From NCBI RefSeq assembly GCF_900115005.1, contig NZ_FOUY01000007.1, forward strand, positions 62,001 to 126,000: a DNA stretch of 64,000 bases, in the 5' to 3' direction. Under the pieces are notes generated by a model. It made no database searches. It was not told the origin of the DNA and was given only the letters and a program-made list of their open reading frames with translations. Of this stretch, positions 12,626 through 22,592 are shown in pieces (within the stretch, counting starts at the first letter, position 1; every line of letters begins with the position of its first letter). The translations under genes were made by a program, and so were the position numbers. This DNA comes from Pseudonocardia ammonioxydans. Lineage in GTDB: Bacteria; Actinomycetota; Actinomycetes; Mycobacteriales; Pseudonocardiaceae.

Positions 12626-13186
12626 CCCCGACTCCCGCAGCCGGGCCAGGGCCTGGCGGGTCGTCTCCTCGGCGACTCCGGCACAGTGCGCGAGCAGCAC
12701 CGACGTCCGCAGGCCGAGCCGGGCGGCGTCCAGCGCGGTCGCGCGGACGCAGTGGTCGGTCGCGAGCCCGACGATGTGCACCTCGGTGACCCCGCGCTCG
12801 TCCAGCCAGTCGGCGAGCGGGGCGCCGGACTCGTTGGCGGTGGCGCCTTCGAAGCCCGAGTAGGCACTCGTGTAGGCGCCCTTGTCGAAGACGCACTCGA
12901 TCGGCGCCACGTCGAGGGCCGGGTGGAACGACGCCCCGGGCGTCCCCGCCCGGCAGTGCGGCGGCCAGGAGTCGACGAAGTCCGGGGTGTCGGAGAAGTG
13001 CGGGCCGGGGTCGACGTGCACGTCCCGGGTGGCGACGACGTGGTCGTAGTCCCCGCCCGTCGCGAGCGCCCCGATCCCGGCGGCCACGGCGGCACCACCG
13101 GTCACCCCGAGCGAACCGCCCTCGCAGAAGTCGTTCTGGACGTCGACGACGATCAGTGCGCGGGCCGCACGGGACTCGCCGCTCAT
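12602..13186 (-). CDS. pncA: Nicotinamidase
   Basis: 194-residue cysteine hydrolase of the isochorismatase fold that turns nicotinamide into nicotinate for NAD salvage. The catalytic Asp is in VVDVQNDFCEGG, metal-binding residues in DVHVDPGPHFSD (D, H, H), the Lys in FDKGAY, and the nucleophilic Cys in TDHCVRAT. The ATG at 13186 has an AGGAGG site 5 nt before it. It overlaps the pncB stop by 4 nt, so both salvage genes form one operon. Confidence 0.93.
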   Translation of the reverse strand: MSGESRAARALIVVDVQNDFCEGGSLGVTGGAAVAAGIGALATGGDYDHVVATRDVHVDPGPHFSDTPDFVDSWPPHCRAGTPGASFHPALDVAPIECVFDKGAYTSAYSGFEGATANESGAPLADWLDERGVTEVHIVGLATDHCVRATALDAARLGLRTSVLLAHCAGVAEETTRQALARLRESGVTVVTPG

Positions 13187-14499
13187 CGAGCCTCCTGGAA
13201 CGTGGTCGGGATCGCCGGCTCGCCCCGGGAGAGCTTCAGGCCCTCCCACGGCACGGCGACCAGCGCCGTGCGGAGCCGTTCACGGGCGTCCTCGAGGGTC
13301 GCGCCGGTGGCCTCGGCGGTCAACTCGCCGCCGCGCACCAGCGGCACCGGCAGCACCCGGTCGTCCGGACCCAGCTCCGGGGCCGCCCCGTACGGGAGGA
13401 CGACCTCCTCGACGGCGGTGCCCGTCGGCTTGTAGCGGCGCAGCGCGGACTTGCGCCCGCCGCGGGACTCCTTGGCGCTGGAGCGCTTGCTCACCGGGCG
13501 GTCGTCGACCTCGACCAGCTTGTAGACCATCCCCGCGGTCGGCGCCCCGGAGCCGGTGACCAGCGAGGTCCCCACGCCGTAGCTGTCCACCGGTTCGGCC
13601 CGCAGCGACGCGATCGCGTACTCGTCGAGGTCGCCGGAGAGCATGATCCGGGTGCTCGTCGCGCCCAGGGAGTCCAGCTGGTCGCGGGCCTGGCGGGCCA
13701 GCTCGCCGAGGTCGCCGGAGTCGATCCGGACCGCCCCCAGGCCGGTCCCGGCCGCCTCGACGGCGTTCGTGATGCCCGTGCGGATGTCGTAGGTGTCGAC
13801 CAGCAGGGTCGTGCCGGTGCCCAGCGAGGCGACCTGGCTGCGGAACGCCGAGGGCTCGTCGTCGTGCAGCAGCACCCAGGCGTGTGCGGCGGTGCCGGCG
13901 GTGGGGATCCCGAAGCGCTGCCCGGCCGCCAGGTTGGACGTCGTCGCGAAGCCCGCCAGGTGGGCGGCGCGTGCCGCGGCGACGGCGGCCTCCTCGTGCG
14001 TGCGCCGCGAGCCCATCTCGATCAGCGGGCGCCCGGCGGCGGCGGAGACCATCCGGGCCGCGGCCGAGGCGATCGCACAGTCGTGGTTGTAGATCGACAG
14101 CGCGAGGGTCTCCAGCAGCACCGCGTCGGCGAACGTGCCGGTGACGGTGAGTACCGGCGAGCCGGGGAAGTAGAGCTCGCCCTCGGGGTAGCCGTCGACG
14201 TCGCCGGTGAAGCGGTAGTCGCGCAGCCACTCCAGCGTCGCGGGGTCGACGACCCCGGCCAGCGGCTCCAGCTCGGCGGGGCCGAACCGGAACCGGGAGA
14301 GTGCGTCCAGCAACCGGCCGGTGCCGGCGACGACGCCGTAGCGCCGCCCGTGCGGCAGGCGGCGGGCGAACAGCTCGAACACGCAGCGCCGGTCGGCGGT
14401 GCCGTCGGCCAGCGCGGCGGCCACCATCGTGAGCTCGTAGCGGTCGGTCAGCAGCGCCGGGCCGGGGGCCGGGGTGCTCGGCGGGACGGAGCCGGTCAT
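13183..14499 (-). CDS. pncB: Nicotinate phosphoribosyltransferase
   Basis: 438 residues; joins nicotinate to PRPP to form nicotinate mononucleotide, directly using the PncA product. The N-terminal [10 protein letters not shown] and the central [12 protein letters not shown] and [11 protein letters not shown] segments are typical of this family. The ATG start has a TAGGCT box 6 nt upstream on the minus strand. It diverges from clpS across about 70 bp, as pncB1 and Rv1331 do in M. tuberculosis. Confidence 0.93.
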   Translation of the reverse strand: MTGSVPPSTPAPGPALLTDRYELTMVAAALADGTADRRCVFELFARRLPHGRRYGVVAGTGRLLDALSRFRFGPAELEPLAGVVDPATLEWLRDYRFTGDVDGYPEGELYFPGSPVLTVTGTFADAVLLETLALSIYNHDCAIASAAARMVSAAAGRPLIEMGSRRTHEEAAVAAARAAHLAGFATTSNLAAGQRFGIPTAGTAAHAWVLLHDDEPSAFRSQVASLGTGTTLLVDTYDIRTGITNAVEAAGTGLGAVRIDSGDLGELARQARDQLDSLGATSTRIMLSGDLDEYAIASLRAEPVDSYGVGTSLVTGSGAPTAGMVYKLVEVDDRPVSKRSSAKESRGGRKSALRRYKPTGTAVEEVVLPYGAAPELGPDDRVLPVPLVRGGELTAEATGATLEDARERLRTALVAVPWEGLKLSRGEPAIPTTFQEAR

Positions 14500-14505
14500 G
14501 GCCGG

Positions 14506-14511
14506 AGCCTA
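14506..14511 (-). promoter_or_regulatory. Leaderless -10 box (TAGGCT) for pncB
   Basis: TAGGCT, then 6 nt, then the pncB ATG on the minus strand. Confidence 0.5.
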
Positions 14512-14569
14512 TGCCCGGCCGGGCGACTGTCCGGCTGTGCCGTCGTGCCCCTGTGTCACCATGGCGTGC

Positions 14570-14866
14570 ATGACCGCGCCGTCCCCGTCTCCCACCGAGC
14601 ACGTCTCGCCGGACACTGACGAGGTCACCGATCCCGACACCCCGTGGCAGGCGGTCGTCTGGAACGACCCGGTCAACCTCATGTCGTACGTCACCTACGT
14701 GCTGCAGAAGATCTTCAACTACCCCGAGCCCAAGGCCACCGCGCTGATGCTCGACGTGCACCACAAGGGCAAGGCCGCGGTCTCGTCCGGGGACAAGGAC
14801 ACGGTCGAGGGGCACGTGGCGCAGCTGCACACGGCGGGCCTCTGGGCCACCATGCAGCGCTGCTGA
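14570..14866 (+). CDS. clpS: ClpS adaptor of the Clp protease
   Basis: 98 residues. ClpS brings N-degron substrates to ClpC/ClpP. The conserved core [15 protein letters not shown] and the DVHHKGKA segment are present, and the conserved acidic/His pocket residues fit. The ATG at 14570 is preferred because CACCAT lies 7 nt upstream; an in-frame ATG at 14561 is possible. DUF2017 follows, a pairing conserved across actinobacteria. Confidence 0.92.
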   Translation: MTAPSPSPTEHVSPDTDEVTDPDTPWQAVVWNDPVNLMSYVTYVLQKIFNYPEPKATALMLDVHHKGKAAVSSGDKDTVEGHVAQLHTAGLWATMQRC

Positions 14867-14879
14867 GATCCGGGGGATC

Positions 14880-15431
14880 ATGAACGGCTGGAAGCGCAGC
14901 GGGCGCGGGAACCGCGTCCGCTACACCTCGGGTTTCTCCGGTGAGGAGGCCGCCGTGCTGCGGGGGCTGTTCACCGAGGTCCGCCAGATGCTGGCCGGCC
15001 GGGCCGAGCTCGCACCCACCGACGAGCTCGCCGAGCTGACCGGCATCCGCACCGGTCCCACCTCCCGGCCGACCGACCGCGTGCTGGCCCGGCTGCTGCC
15101 CGACTTCACCACCGAGGACTCCGACCTGGCCTCCGGCCTGCGCTCGCTGCACGAGCCGGAGCTGATCGAGGCCAAGGACACCGCGGCGGCCACGGTGCTG
15201 GACACGCTGCCGGAGGCGGGCGGACGGCTCGAGCTCAGCCCCGACCAGGCCGACGCCTGGCTGGCGGCGCTCAACGACGTCCGGCTCGCGCTGGGCACCG
15301 CCCTCGACGTCAGCGAGGACATGCCCGAGCAGCTGCCCGACGACGACCCGCGGGCGCAGCACCTGGGCGTGTACCACTGGCTGACCTACGTGCAGGACTC
15401 GCTGGTGCGGGTGCGGGTCACATCGCTGTAG
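14880..15431 (+). CDS. DUF2017 family protein
   Basis: 183 residues, mostly helical, no transmembrane segments. It matches the DUF2017 family that follows clpS in nearly all actinobacteria (M. tuberculosis Rv1332 position). Function is not established; the fixed linkage suggests a role near Clp proteolysis. It starts 13 nt after the clpS stop. Confidence 0.8.
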   Translation: MNGWKRSGRGNRVRYTSGFSGEEAAVLRGLFTEVRQMLAGRAELAPTDELAELTGIRTGPTSRPTDRVLARLLPDFTTEDSDLASGLRSLHEPELIEAKDTAAATVLDTLPEAGGRLELSPDQADAWLAALNDVRLALGTALDVSEDMPEQLPDDDPRAQHLGVYHWLTYVQDSLVRVRVTSL

Positions 15432-15444
15432 CCGCACGGGCGGG

Positions 15445-15450
15445 TATTCT
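15445..15450 (+). promoter_or_regulatory. Leaderless -10 box (TATTCT) for mec
   Basis: TATTCT, 7 nt, then the mec GTG. This would start the mec-cysO-cysM unit separately from clpS-DUF2017. Confidence 0.55.
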
Positions 15451-15457
15451 CACCGGC

Positions 15458-15952
15458 GTGCTGGCCATCCGAGCGGACCTCGTCGACGAGATCGTCGCGC
15501 ACGCCCGGCGGGACTTCCCGCTGGAGGCGTGCGGGCAGCTCGTCGGCCCGGAGGCCGGGGAGCACGCCGAGCGCTACGTCCCGATGACCAACGCCGACGA
15601 GGTGGAGAGCGACTTCGCGTTCTCCCCGGCCGAGGACATCCGGCTCGAACGCGACCTCGACGCCCGTGGCGAGCGCCGGATGCTCGTCGTCCACTCGCAC
15701 ACCCGCGTCCCGCGCCGGCCGCTGACCGACACCGGCCTGCCCGAGGCCTACCCCTCGGTCAAGGACATCGCGCAGATGGAGTGGACCCCCGACCAGCACT
15801 GGCTGATCGTCGGGCTGGCCACCGCCGACGGTGACCCCGAGGTGCGCTCGTACCACCTGGCCGACGGCGAGGTCGTCGAGGACGACGTCGCCGTCGTGGA
15901 GTCCTACATGTTCTCCCACACCGGCTCGGACGACGTCCCCGACCGGGCCTGA
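15458..15952 (+). CDS. mec: Mec-type JAMM metalloprotease with enlarged active-site loop
   Basis: Zinc peptidase that in M. tuberculosis frees cysteine from the CysO-cysteine adduct. JAMM residues are all present: Glu23 (PLEACG), His79 and His81 (HSH), Ser100 and Asp103 (EAYPSVKD). In the usual family the spacing is HxH-x7-S-xx-D with HSHT nearly followed by EAYPS. Here 13 residues (83-95, codons 15704-15742) stand between HSHT and EAYPS, about 11 more than usual, in the middle of the metal site. No frameshift is needed to read it. The next genes are its partners cysO and cysM. Confidence 0.85.
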   Translation: MLAIRADLVDEIVAHARRDFPLEACGQLVGPEAGEHAERYVPMTNADEVESDFAFSPAEDIRLERDLDARGERRMLVVHSHTRVPRRPLTDTGLPEAYPSVKDIAQMEWTPDQHWLIVGLATADGDPEVRSYHLADGEVVEDDVAVVESYMFSHTGSDDVPDRA

Positions 15953-16088
15953 ACCTCCGTCGGCGCACCCGCGTGCGACGGATCCGCGGGAATGTCGCCG
16001 GGCTCCGGTCGCGTTCCCGTGTCCAGAAGTGCGACCACGGCACCACGTGCCGCCACGGCAACAACGAATCCAGGAGTGATCACCTCAG

Positions 16089-16364
16089 ATGGCCGTCTCC
16101 GTCTCCATCCCCACCATCCTGCGCACGCACACCGGCGGCGAGAAGTCCGTCGAGGCGAAGGGTGACACCGTCGCCGCCGTCATCGACGACCTGGAGTCGC
16201 GTCACGGCGGCATCAAGGACCGCCTGATCACCGACGGCAAGCTGCACCGCTTCGTCAACATCTACGTCGACGACGAGGACGTCCGCTTCGCCGGCGGGCT
16301 CGAGGCCCCGGTCAAGGAGAGCTCGACCCTGACGATCCTCCCGGCCGTGGCCGGCGGGCGCTGA
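16089..16364 (+). CDS. cysO: CysO-type ubiquitin-like sulfur carrier
   Basis: 91-residue MoaD/ThiS-fold protein. In the known pathway its C-terminal Gly-Gly becomes a thiocarboxylate that CysM uses as sulfur donor, and Mec then cuts off cysteine. The C-terminus here reads AVAGGR, with one Arg after Gly-Gly; known CysO proteins end at GG. Activation would need removal of this Arg. An AGGAG site lies about 13 nt before the ATG. It sits between mec and cysM as in M. tuberculosis. Confidence 0.88.
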   Translation: MAVSVSIPTILRTHTGGEKSVEAKGDTVAAVIDDLESRHGGIKDRLITDGKLHRFVNIYVDDEDVRFAGGLEAPVKESSTLTILPAVAGGR

Positions 16365-16428
16365 CAACCTCGTTCCGGGTGCCGGACGGCCTCGTCGTCC
16401 GGCACCGTCGTCCGGCACCCGTTCGTGA

Positions 16429-17385
<957 letters not shown>

Positions 17386-17392
17386 GGGCCGG

Positions 17393-17398
17393 TACCGT
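17393..17398 (+). promoter_or_regulatory. Leaderless -10 box (TACCGT) for the rhomboid gene
   Basis: TACCGT, 7 nt, then ATG at 17406, inside an otherwise tight gene string. Confidence 0.5.
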
Positions 17399-17405
17399 CG
17401 ACGGC

Positions 17406-18020
17406 ATGACCGCACCCCCGTCCGGCCGGGCCCGCGCCCGCGTGCTGCCGCCCGCGCCGCGACGGGCCGCGGTGACGATGCTGCTGTTCACCGCCGCGCT
17501 GTACCTGTTCGAGGCGATCGACCAGGCCTCCGGCGGGATGGTCGACGCCGCCGCGGCGATCTACCCGCGCGACACCTCCGGGCTGACCGGGATCCTCACC
17601 GCGCCGCTGCTGCACGTCGGCTACGTACACCTGGCCGCCAACACGCTCCCGTTCCTGCTCTTCGGGTTCCTCGCCATGTCCGGCGGGATTGGGCAGTGGT
17701 TCGCGGTCACCGCGACGATCTGGGTGATCAGCGGGGTCGGTGTCTGGCTGATCTCCCCGGCGGCGGTGCTCGGGGCGTCCGGGATCGTGTTCGGCTGGTT
17801 CGTGTTCCTGCTGGCCCGCGGCTTCTACGCCCGCAACGGCCGCCAGATCGCGCTCGCCGTGGTGCTGTTCCTGATCTGGGGCTCGCTGCTGTGGGGCGTG
17901 CTGCCCTCCGACCCGAGGGTGTCCTGGCAGGCGCACCTGTTCGGCGCCCTCGGCGGGCTCGTCGCCGCGTCGTGGGTGGCGAAGGCCGACCGCCGCCCCG
18001 CACCTACCCTGGGGGCGTGA
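17406..18020 (+). CDS. Rhomboid-family intramembrane serine protease
   Basis: 204 residues with about six transmembrane helices. The catalytic Ser lies in GASGIVFG (about residue 123) and the His in [10 protein letters not shown] (about residue 180), the rhomboid dyad. It corresponds in position and size to M. tuberculosis Rv1337 between cysM and murI. Substrates are unknown. The TGA overlaps the murI GTG. Confidence 0.88.
   Translation: MTAPPSGRARARVLPPAPRRAAVTMLLFTAALYLFEAIDQASGGMVDAAAAIYPRDTSGLTGILTAPLLHVGYVHLAANTLPFLLFGFLAMSGGIGQWFAVTATIWVISGVGVWLISPAAVLGASGIVFGWFVFLLARGFYARNGRQIALAVVLFLIWGSLLWGVLPSDPRVSWQAHLFGALGGLVAASWVAKADRRPAPTLGA
18005..18010 (+). promoter_or_regulatory. Leaderless -10 box (TACCCT) for murI
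   Basis: TACCCT, 6 nt, then GTG at 18017. It lies inside the end of the rhomboid gene, so murI may have its own transcript. Confidence 0.5.
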
Positions 18021-18868
18021 CGGACGCACCCGGCCTCGACGCCCCGATCGGAATCTTCGACTCCGGCGTCGGCGGGCTCACCGTCGCCCGCTCGGTGATC
18101 GACCTGCTGCCCGCCGAGCAGATCGTCTACCTCGGCGACACCGCACACAGCCCGTACGGGCCGCGCACCATCGCCGACGTGCGCCGGCTCGCGCTCGCGA
18201 TCGGCGACGAGCTCGTCGAGTCCGGGGTGAAGGCGCTGGTCATCGCCTGCAACACCGCCTCCGCGGCCTGCCTGGCCGACTTCCGGGAGCGCTACCCGGT
18301 CCCGGTCGTCGAGGTCGTCCGCCCGGCCGTGCGCCGCGCGGTCTCCGCCACCCGCAACGGCCGGATCGGCGTCATCGGCACCCGGGCCACCATCGCCTCC
18401 GGCGCCTACGCCGACGCGTTCGCGGCCGCCCGCGACACCGAGATCACCTCGGTGGCCTGCCCGCGGTTCGTCGACTTCGTCGAACGCGGCACCACCAGCG
18501 GACGCCAGGTGCTCGGCGTCGCCCAGGGCTACCTCGAGCCGCTGCAGCGGGCCGGGGCCGACACCGTCGTGCTCGGCTGCACCCACTACCCGCTGCTGTC
18601 CGGCGTCCTGGAGATCGTGCTCGGCCCGGACGTCACGCTGGTGTCCTCGGCCGACGAGACCGCACGCACGCTGGTGCGCACCCTGCACGCCCACGACCTG
18701 CTCCGGGACGACACCGCCCCGCCCGCGCCGCACCGCTTCCTGGCCACCGGGGACCCGGAGCCGTTCCGCCGGCTCGGCCGCCGCTTCCTCGGCCCGGAGA
18801 TCGGCGCCGTCGTCGGACGGGCCGGGGCGGGTGTGGCCCAGGACGCAGGGGTACGGTCCGTGCCGTGA
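18017..18868 (+). CDS. murI: Glutamate racemase
   Basis: Makes D-glutamate for peptidoglycan. 283 residues. Catalytic cysteines lie in ACNTAS and GCTHYPLL, and the N-terminal [10 protein letters not shown] is diagnostic. The GTG start overlaps the rhomboid stop (GTGA) and the end overlaps the next gene by 4 nt. Confidence 0.95.
   Translation: MTDAPGLDAPIGIFDSGVGGLTVARSVIDLLPAEQIVYLGDTAHSPYGPRTIADVRRLALAIGDELVESGVKALVIACNTASAACLADFRERYPVPVVEVVRPAVRRAVSATRNGRIGVIGTRATIASGAYADAFAAARDTEITSVACPRFVDFVERGTTSGRQVLGVAQGYLEPLQRAGADTVVLGCTHYPLLSGVLEIVLGPDVTLVSSADETARTLVRTLHAHDLLRDDTAPPAPHRFLATGDPEPFRRLGRRFLGPEIGAVVGRAGAGVAQDAGVRSVP
18852..18857 (+). promoter_or_regulatory. Leaderless -10 box (TACGGT) for the gene at 18865
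   Basis: TACGGT, 7 nt, then GTG. Lies inside the 3' end of murI. Confidence 0.45.
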
Positions 18869-19230
18869 TCGGTGCGCTGGTCCTGGTGATCATGGTGGCC
18901 CTGTCGGCGACCGCGCTGTTCGGCCTGGTCACGACGGCGATGAACCGCCCTCCCGGGCCGGTGCACAGGGTCGCCGTCGGGATCTGCACGGCGCTGGTCG
19001 TGGTGCAGGCCGCCGTCGCGGCGTACCAGGTGCTCGTCGGCGGGGTGACGCTGCCCGAGCAGACCACCTTCCTCATCTACCTCGTCGTCGCGATCTGCGT
19101 GCCCCCGATCGCGCTGCAGTTCGCCACGGCCGAGCCGACCCGCTGGGGCGGCGCGGTGATCGCGGTCGGGACGATCGGCACGCTCGTCGCGGTGCTGCGC
19201 CTGCAGGGTCTGTGGGTCCCCGGTGCCTGA
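18865..19230 (+). CDS. Small four-helix membrane protein, unknown
   Basis: 121 residues with four predicted transmembrane helices (about 3-25, 33-55, 66-85, 95-113) and no recognised motif. It starts on the murI stop (GTGA) and overlaps the next membrane gene by 8 nt. The two small membrane genes separate murI from the MBL gene, which are adjacent in Mycobacterium. No function proposed. Confidence 0.65.
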   Translation: MIGALVLVIMVALSATALFGLVTTAMNRPPGPVHRVAVGICTALVVVQAAVAAYQVLVGGVTLPEQTTFLIYLVVAICVPPIALQFATAEPTRWGGAVIAVGTIGTLVAVLRLQGLWVPGA

Positions 19231-19636
19231 GGGAACGCCGCAGGTGCGGGCCACGGCGACCGGCCCGGGCCGGATCCTCATCGCCGTCTACGGGATCTTC
19301 GCGCTGTCCGCCAGTGCGCGGGCCGGCGTCCAGATCGCCGAACGCTTCGACGAGGCCCCGCTGGCCTACGCGCTGTCCGCCGTCGCCGGATTCGTCTACA
19401 TCCTCGCGACCGTCGGGCTGGCCGGCTCCGGGCCCGGCTTCCGCCGGCTCGCGTGGTTCGCGGTGTCGTTCGAGCTGCTCGGCGTGCTGCTGGTCGGGGC
19501 GTTCACGGCGTTCGTCCCCGGCGACTTCCCGCACGACACCGTCTGGTCCTGGTTCGGCCGGGGCTACGGGTTCATCCCGCTCGTGCTGCCGTTCGTCGGC
19601 ATCTGGTGGCTGCGCCGTACCGGCCGATCGGGTTAG
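19223..19636 (+). CDS. Small membrane protein, unknown
   Basis: 137 residues, about four transmembrane helices, with an N-terminal segment reading [20 protein letters not shown] and a C-terminal [18 protein letters not shown] recall similar actinobacterial proteins at this place but no function. The GTG overlaps the end of the previous gene, so the two are probably cotranslated. Confidence 0.65.
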   Translation: MPEGTPQVRATATGPGRILIAVYGIFALSASARAGVQIAERFDEAPLAYALSAVAGFVYILATVGLAGSGPGFRRLAWFAVSFELLGVLLVGAFTAFVPGDFPHDTVWSWFGRGYGFIPLVLPFVGIWWLRRTGRSG

Positions 19637-19639
19637 TGT
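19634..19639 (+). promoter_or_regulatory. Leaderless -10 box (TAGTGT) for the MBL gene
   Basis: TAGTGT overlaps the TAG stop of the previous gene and is followed by 5 nt and the ATG at 19645. Confidence 0.45.
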
Positions 19640-19644
19640 CGCCC

Positions 19645-20430
19645 ATGCGCCTGATCGTGCTCGGTTGCTCCGGCAGCGGCCCCGGGCCCGAGTCACCGGC
19701 GTCCGGGTACCTGGTCGAGGCCGGCGGCACCCGACTCGTCCTGGACCTGGGCAACGGCACCCTCGGCGCGCTGCAGCGCCACACCGACCCGTGGTCGCTC
19801 GACGCTGTGGCCTTCAGCCACCTGCACGCCGACCACTGTGCCGACTTCGCGTCCCTGGCCGTGTATCGCCGCTACCACCCACGGCCCCCGTACGACGCCA
19901 CCGCGGCCCCGCTGCCGGTACTGGCCCCGGCCGGCGCGCACCCCCGGTTCGCCCGCGCCTACGCCCCGTCGGAGCAGGAGCTCGCGACGACCGACCTCAC
20001 CGACGTCTTCACCTTCCACGACCTCGCGGCGGGCGAGCCCGTCACCGTGGGCACCGGCACCGACACCGTCACCGTGACCGCCCACCCCGTCGTGCACCCG
20101 TGCGCGGCGTACGCGCTGCGCGTCGAGCACCGCGGCACCGTGCTGACCTACTCCGGCGACACCGCCGCCTGCGCCGGCCTCGTCGAGGCGGCCCGCGACG
20201 CCGACCTGTTCCTGTGCGAGGCCAGCTGGCCGCACGGGGACGGCAACCCCGCGGGCGTGCACCTGTCCGGGCGCGAGGCGGGGGAGCACGCCGCCGCCGC
20301 GGGGGCCCGCCGGCTGGTGATCACCCACGTCCCGGCCTGGTACGACGCCGACGAACTCGCCACCGAGGCCAAGGCCGCGTTCGACGGTCCGGTCCAGACG
20401 GCCTTCCCGGGCGCCGAGTTCCGGGTGTGA
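19645..20430 (+). CDS. MBL-fold metallo-hydrolase (Rv1339-like)
   Basis: 261-residue metallo-beta-lactamase fold protein. The metal motif is SHLHADHC near residue 60, with further ligands in HPVVHP, SGDTA and TH. Its place between murI and rph matches M. tuberculosis Rv1339, reported as an atypical cyclic-AMP phosphodiesterase; that function here is by analogy only. Confidence 0.85.
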   Translation: MRLIVLGCSGSGPGPESPASGYLVEAGGTRLVLDLGNGTLGALQRHTDPWSLDAVAFSHLHADHCADFASLAVYRRYHPRPPYDATAAPLPVLAPAGAHPRFARAYAPSEQELATTDLTDVFTFHDLAAGEPVTVGTGTDTVTVTAHPVVHPCAAYALRVEHRGTVLTYSGDTAACAGLVEAARDADLFLCEASWPHGDGNPAGVHLSGREAGEHAAAAGARRLVITHVPAWYDADELATEAKAAFDGPVQTAFPGAEFRV

Positions 20431-20435
20431 GTTCC

Positions 20436-20441
20436 TACGAT
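20436..20441 (+). promoter_or_regulatory. Leaderless -10 box (TACGAT) for rph
   Basis: TACGAT, 6 nt, then GTG at 20448; this spacing decided the rph start. Confidence 0.5.
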
Positions 20442-20447
20442 GTCCCG

Positions 20448-21236
20448 GTGACACGACCTGAGGGCAGAGCGGACGGACGGGCGGACGACGAACTGCGCCC
20501 GGTGACGATCACCCGGGGCTTCCAGAAGCACCCGGCGGGATCGGTACTGGTCGAGTTCGGGGACACGAAGGTGCTGTGCGCGGCCAGCGTCACCGACGGT
20601 GTCCCGCGCTGGCGGAAGGGCTCGGGCCTCGGCTGGGTCACCGCCGAGTACGCGATGCTGCCGTCGTCGACCGACACCCGGTCGTCCCGGGAGTCGGTGA
20701 AGGGCAAGATCGGTGGCCGCACCCACGAGATCTCCCGGCTGATCGGGCGCTCGCTGCGCGCCTGCATCGACCTGCGCGCGCTCGGCGAGAACACCATCGC
20801 GATCGACTGCGACGTGCTGCAGGCCGACGGCGGCACCCGCACCGCGGCGATCACCGGGGCCTACGTGGCGCTGTGCGACGCCGTCACCTGGCTCGGCGAG
20901 CACGGCAAGCTGTCCGACCCCAAGCCGATCTCCTGCCAGGTGGCGGCCGTCTCGGTGGGCGTGGTCGACGGCCGGGTGCGCCTGGACCTGCCCTACGTCG
21001 AGGACTCGCGGGCCGAGGTCGACACCAACGTCGTCGCCACCGAGACCGGCACCCTGATCGAGGTCCAGGGCACCGGCGAGGGCGCCACCTTCGCCCGCAA
21101 GACCCTCGACGCCATGCTCGACTCGGCGCTCGGCGGGATCGCCGAGATCGCCCGGCTGCAGGTCGAGGCGCTGGCCGCACCGCACCCGAAGCTGGCGGCG
21201 GAGAAGGGCGCCACCGCGCCGGAGACGCCGGCGTGA
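20448..21236 (+). CDS. rph: Ribonuclease PH
   Basis: Phosphate-dependent 3'-5' exoribonuclease for tRNA 3' trimming. 262 residues. Family motifs [36 protein letters not shown] and [14 protein letters not shown] are present. It overlaps rdgB by 4 nt (GTGA). Confidence 0.95.
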   Translation: MTRPEGRADGRADDELRPVTITRGFQKHPAGSVLVEFGDTKVLCAASVTDGVPRWRKGSGLGWVTAEYAMLPSSTDTRSSRESVKGKIGGRTHEISRLIGRSLRACIDLRALGENTIAIDCDVLQADGGTRTAAITGAYVALCDAVTWLGEHGKLSDPKPISCQVAAVSVGVVDGRVRLDLPYVEDSRAEVDTNVVATETGTLIEVQGTGEGATFARKTLDAMLDSALGGIAEIARLQVEALAAPHPKLAAEKGATAPETPA

Positions 21237-22009
21237 GCGCCACCGACAGCGGCTCCGGCGCCGGCAGGTCCCCCGACGGCGGGTCCACCGGCAGCGGGTC
21301 CACCCCCAGCAGCAGCGCCGGGCGGGCGCAGCGGATCCTGCTCGCCACCCGCAACGCGAAGAAGCTGGTCGAGCTGCGCCGCATCGTCGACGCGGCCGGG
21401 CTCGCCGACGTCGAGATCGTCGGGCTGGCCGACGTGCCGGAGTTCCCGGAGGCCCCCGAGACCGGCTCGACGTTCGCCGAGAACGCGCTGGCCAAGGCGC
21501 GGGACGCGGCCGCCGCGACCGGCCTGCCCGCGATCGCCGACGACTCGGGCATCACCGTCGACGCGCTGAACGGCATGCCGGGGATCTTCTCCGCGCGCTG
21601 GGCCGGCCGGCACGGCGACGACGAGGCCAACCTGCAGCTCCTGCTGGGCCAGACCGGTGACGTACCGGACTCCCGGCGCGGTGCCGCGTTCGTGTGTGCC
21701 GCCGCGCTGGTGACACCGGCCGGGGCGGCGGCGGACACCCGGGACGGCACGGCCGGCGGGGCCCGCTCCGTCGGCGCGCCGCTGGGGGAGGTGCCCGGCC
21801 AGACCGTCGTGCACGGCACCTGGCGGGGGACCCTGCTGCGGGCGCCCCGCGGGGAGAACGGGTTCGGCTACGACCCGATCTTCGCGCCGGAGGAGGGGAC
21901 CCGGTCCTCGGCGGAGCTGTCCGCCGAGGAGAAGGACGCCGCCTCGCACCGCGGCCGGGCGCTGCGGGCCCTGGTCCCGCACCTGCAGGCGCTGCTCACG
22001 GAATCCTGA
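21233..22009 (+). CDS. rdgB: XTP/dITP diphosphatase (RdgB/HAM1)
   Basis: Removes non-canonical purine nucleotides. ATRNAKKL near residue 38, the [11 protein letters not shown] helix, ADDSGI and GFGYDPIF are the family motifs. The first 35 residues are a Ser/Gly-rich extension not needed for the fold. An additional insertion of about 25 residues with [11 protein letters not shown] precedes the conserved end. Coupled to rph. Confidence 0.93.
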   Translation: MSATDSGSGAGRSPDGGSTGSGSTPSSSAGRAQRILLATRNAKKLVELRRIVDAAGLADVEIVGLADVPEFPEAPETGSTFAENALAKARDAAAATGLPAIADDSGITVDALNGMPGIFSARWAGRHGDDEANLQLLLGQTGDVPDSRRGAAFVCAAALVTPAGAAADTRDGTAGGARSVGAPLGEVPGQTVVHGTWRGTLLRAPRGENGFGYDPIFAPEEGTRSSAELSAEEKDAASHRGRALRALVPHLQALLTES

Positions 22010-22035
22010 ACCCGGGCTCCGCGGCGCGGACCGGC

Positions 22036-22077
22036 CTGCGTGAACCGGGCTGTGTGAGCCGGGCTGCGTGAACCGGG
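22036..22077. repeat. 14-bp tandem repeat, three units
   Basis: CTGCGTGAACCGGG at 22036 and 22064, with a two-base variant at 22050. It lies 27 nt behind the rdgB stop, between convergent genes. Confidence 0.75.
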
Positions 22078-22095
22078 CTCAACGGCCCGGCCGGG

Positions 22096-22500
22096 CTACT
22101 CGGGGGCCGGCTCCGCCAGCACCCGCTGCGCGATCTTGAACGCCGAGTTCGCGGCGGGCACACCGCAGTAGATCGCGGTCTGCAGCAGGATCTCCTTGAT
22201 CTCGGCGTCGGTCAGGCCGTTGCGGCGCGCGGCACGCAGGTGCATCTCCAGCTCGGCCCAGTGCCCGTGCGCGACGAGCGCGGTCAGCGTGACCGCCGAG
22301 CGCATCCGGCGCTCCAGGCCCGGCCGGGTCCAGATCTCGTTCCAGGCGTAGCGGGTGATCAGCTGCTGGAACTCGGCGGTGGTGGCGTCGGTGTTCTCCA
22401 GGGCGGCCGCCACGTAGTCGGGCCCGAGCACCTCCCGGCGCACGGCGAGGCCGTCGGCGTCCAGCTCGGAGGGATCGATCCCGTTGCTCGCAGCGCTCAT
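22096..22500 (-). CDS. pcaC: 4-carboxymuconolactone decarboxylase
   Basis: 134 residues, AhpD-like fold. The motifs GxxxRMRSAVTLTALVAHG, LRAARRNGLTDAEIKEIL and AIYCGVPAANSAF match PcaC, which decarboxylates gamma-carboxymuconolactone in the protocatechuate branch of the beta-ketoadipate pathway. The pcaHG genes that feed this pathway lie at about 55 kb, so the pathway is split. A GAGGCT sequence lies 6 nt before the ATG. Confidence 0.88.
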   Translation of the reverse strand: MSAASNGIDPSELDADGLAVRREVLGPDYVAAALENTDATTAEFQQLITRYAWNEIWTRPGLERRMRSAVTLTALVAHGHWAELEMHLRAARRNGLTDAEIKEILLQTAIYCGVPAANSAFKIAQRVLAEPAPE

Positions 22501-22579
22501 GGCCGCAGCCTCTCACGGCCTGCGGGGTGCGCCGGACCCGTGACCCCGGGCGTGACGACGGTCGCGCCGGCACGCGCAG

Positions 22580-22585
22580 TACCGT
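22580..22585 (+). promoter_or_regulatory. Leaderless -10 box (TACCGT) for the TVP38 gene
   Basis: TACCGT, 7 nt, GTG at 22593; used to prefer this start over the GTG at 22584. Confidence 0.5.
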
Positions 22586-22592
22586 GACGGAC

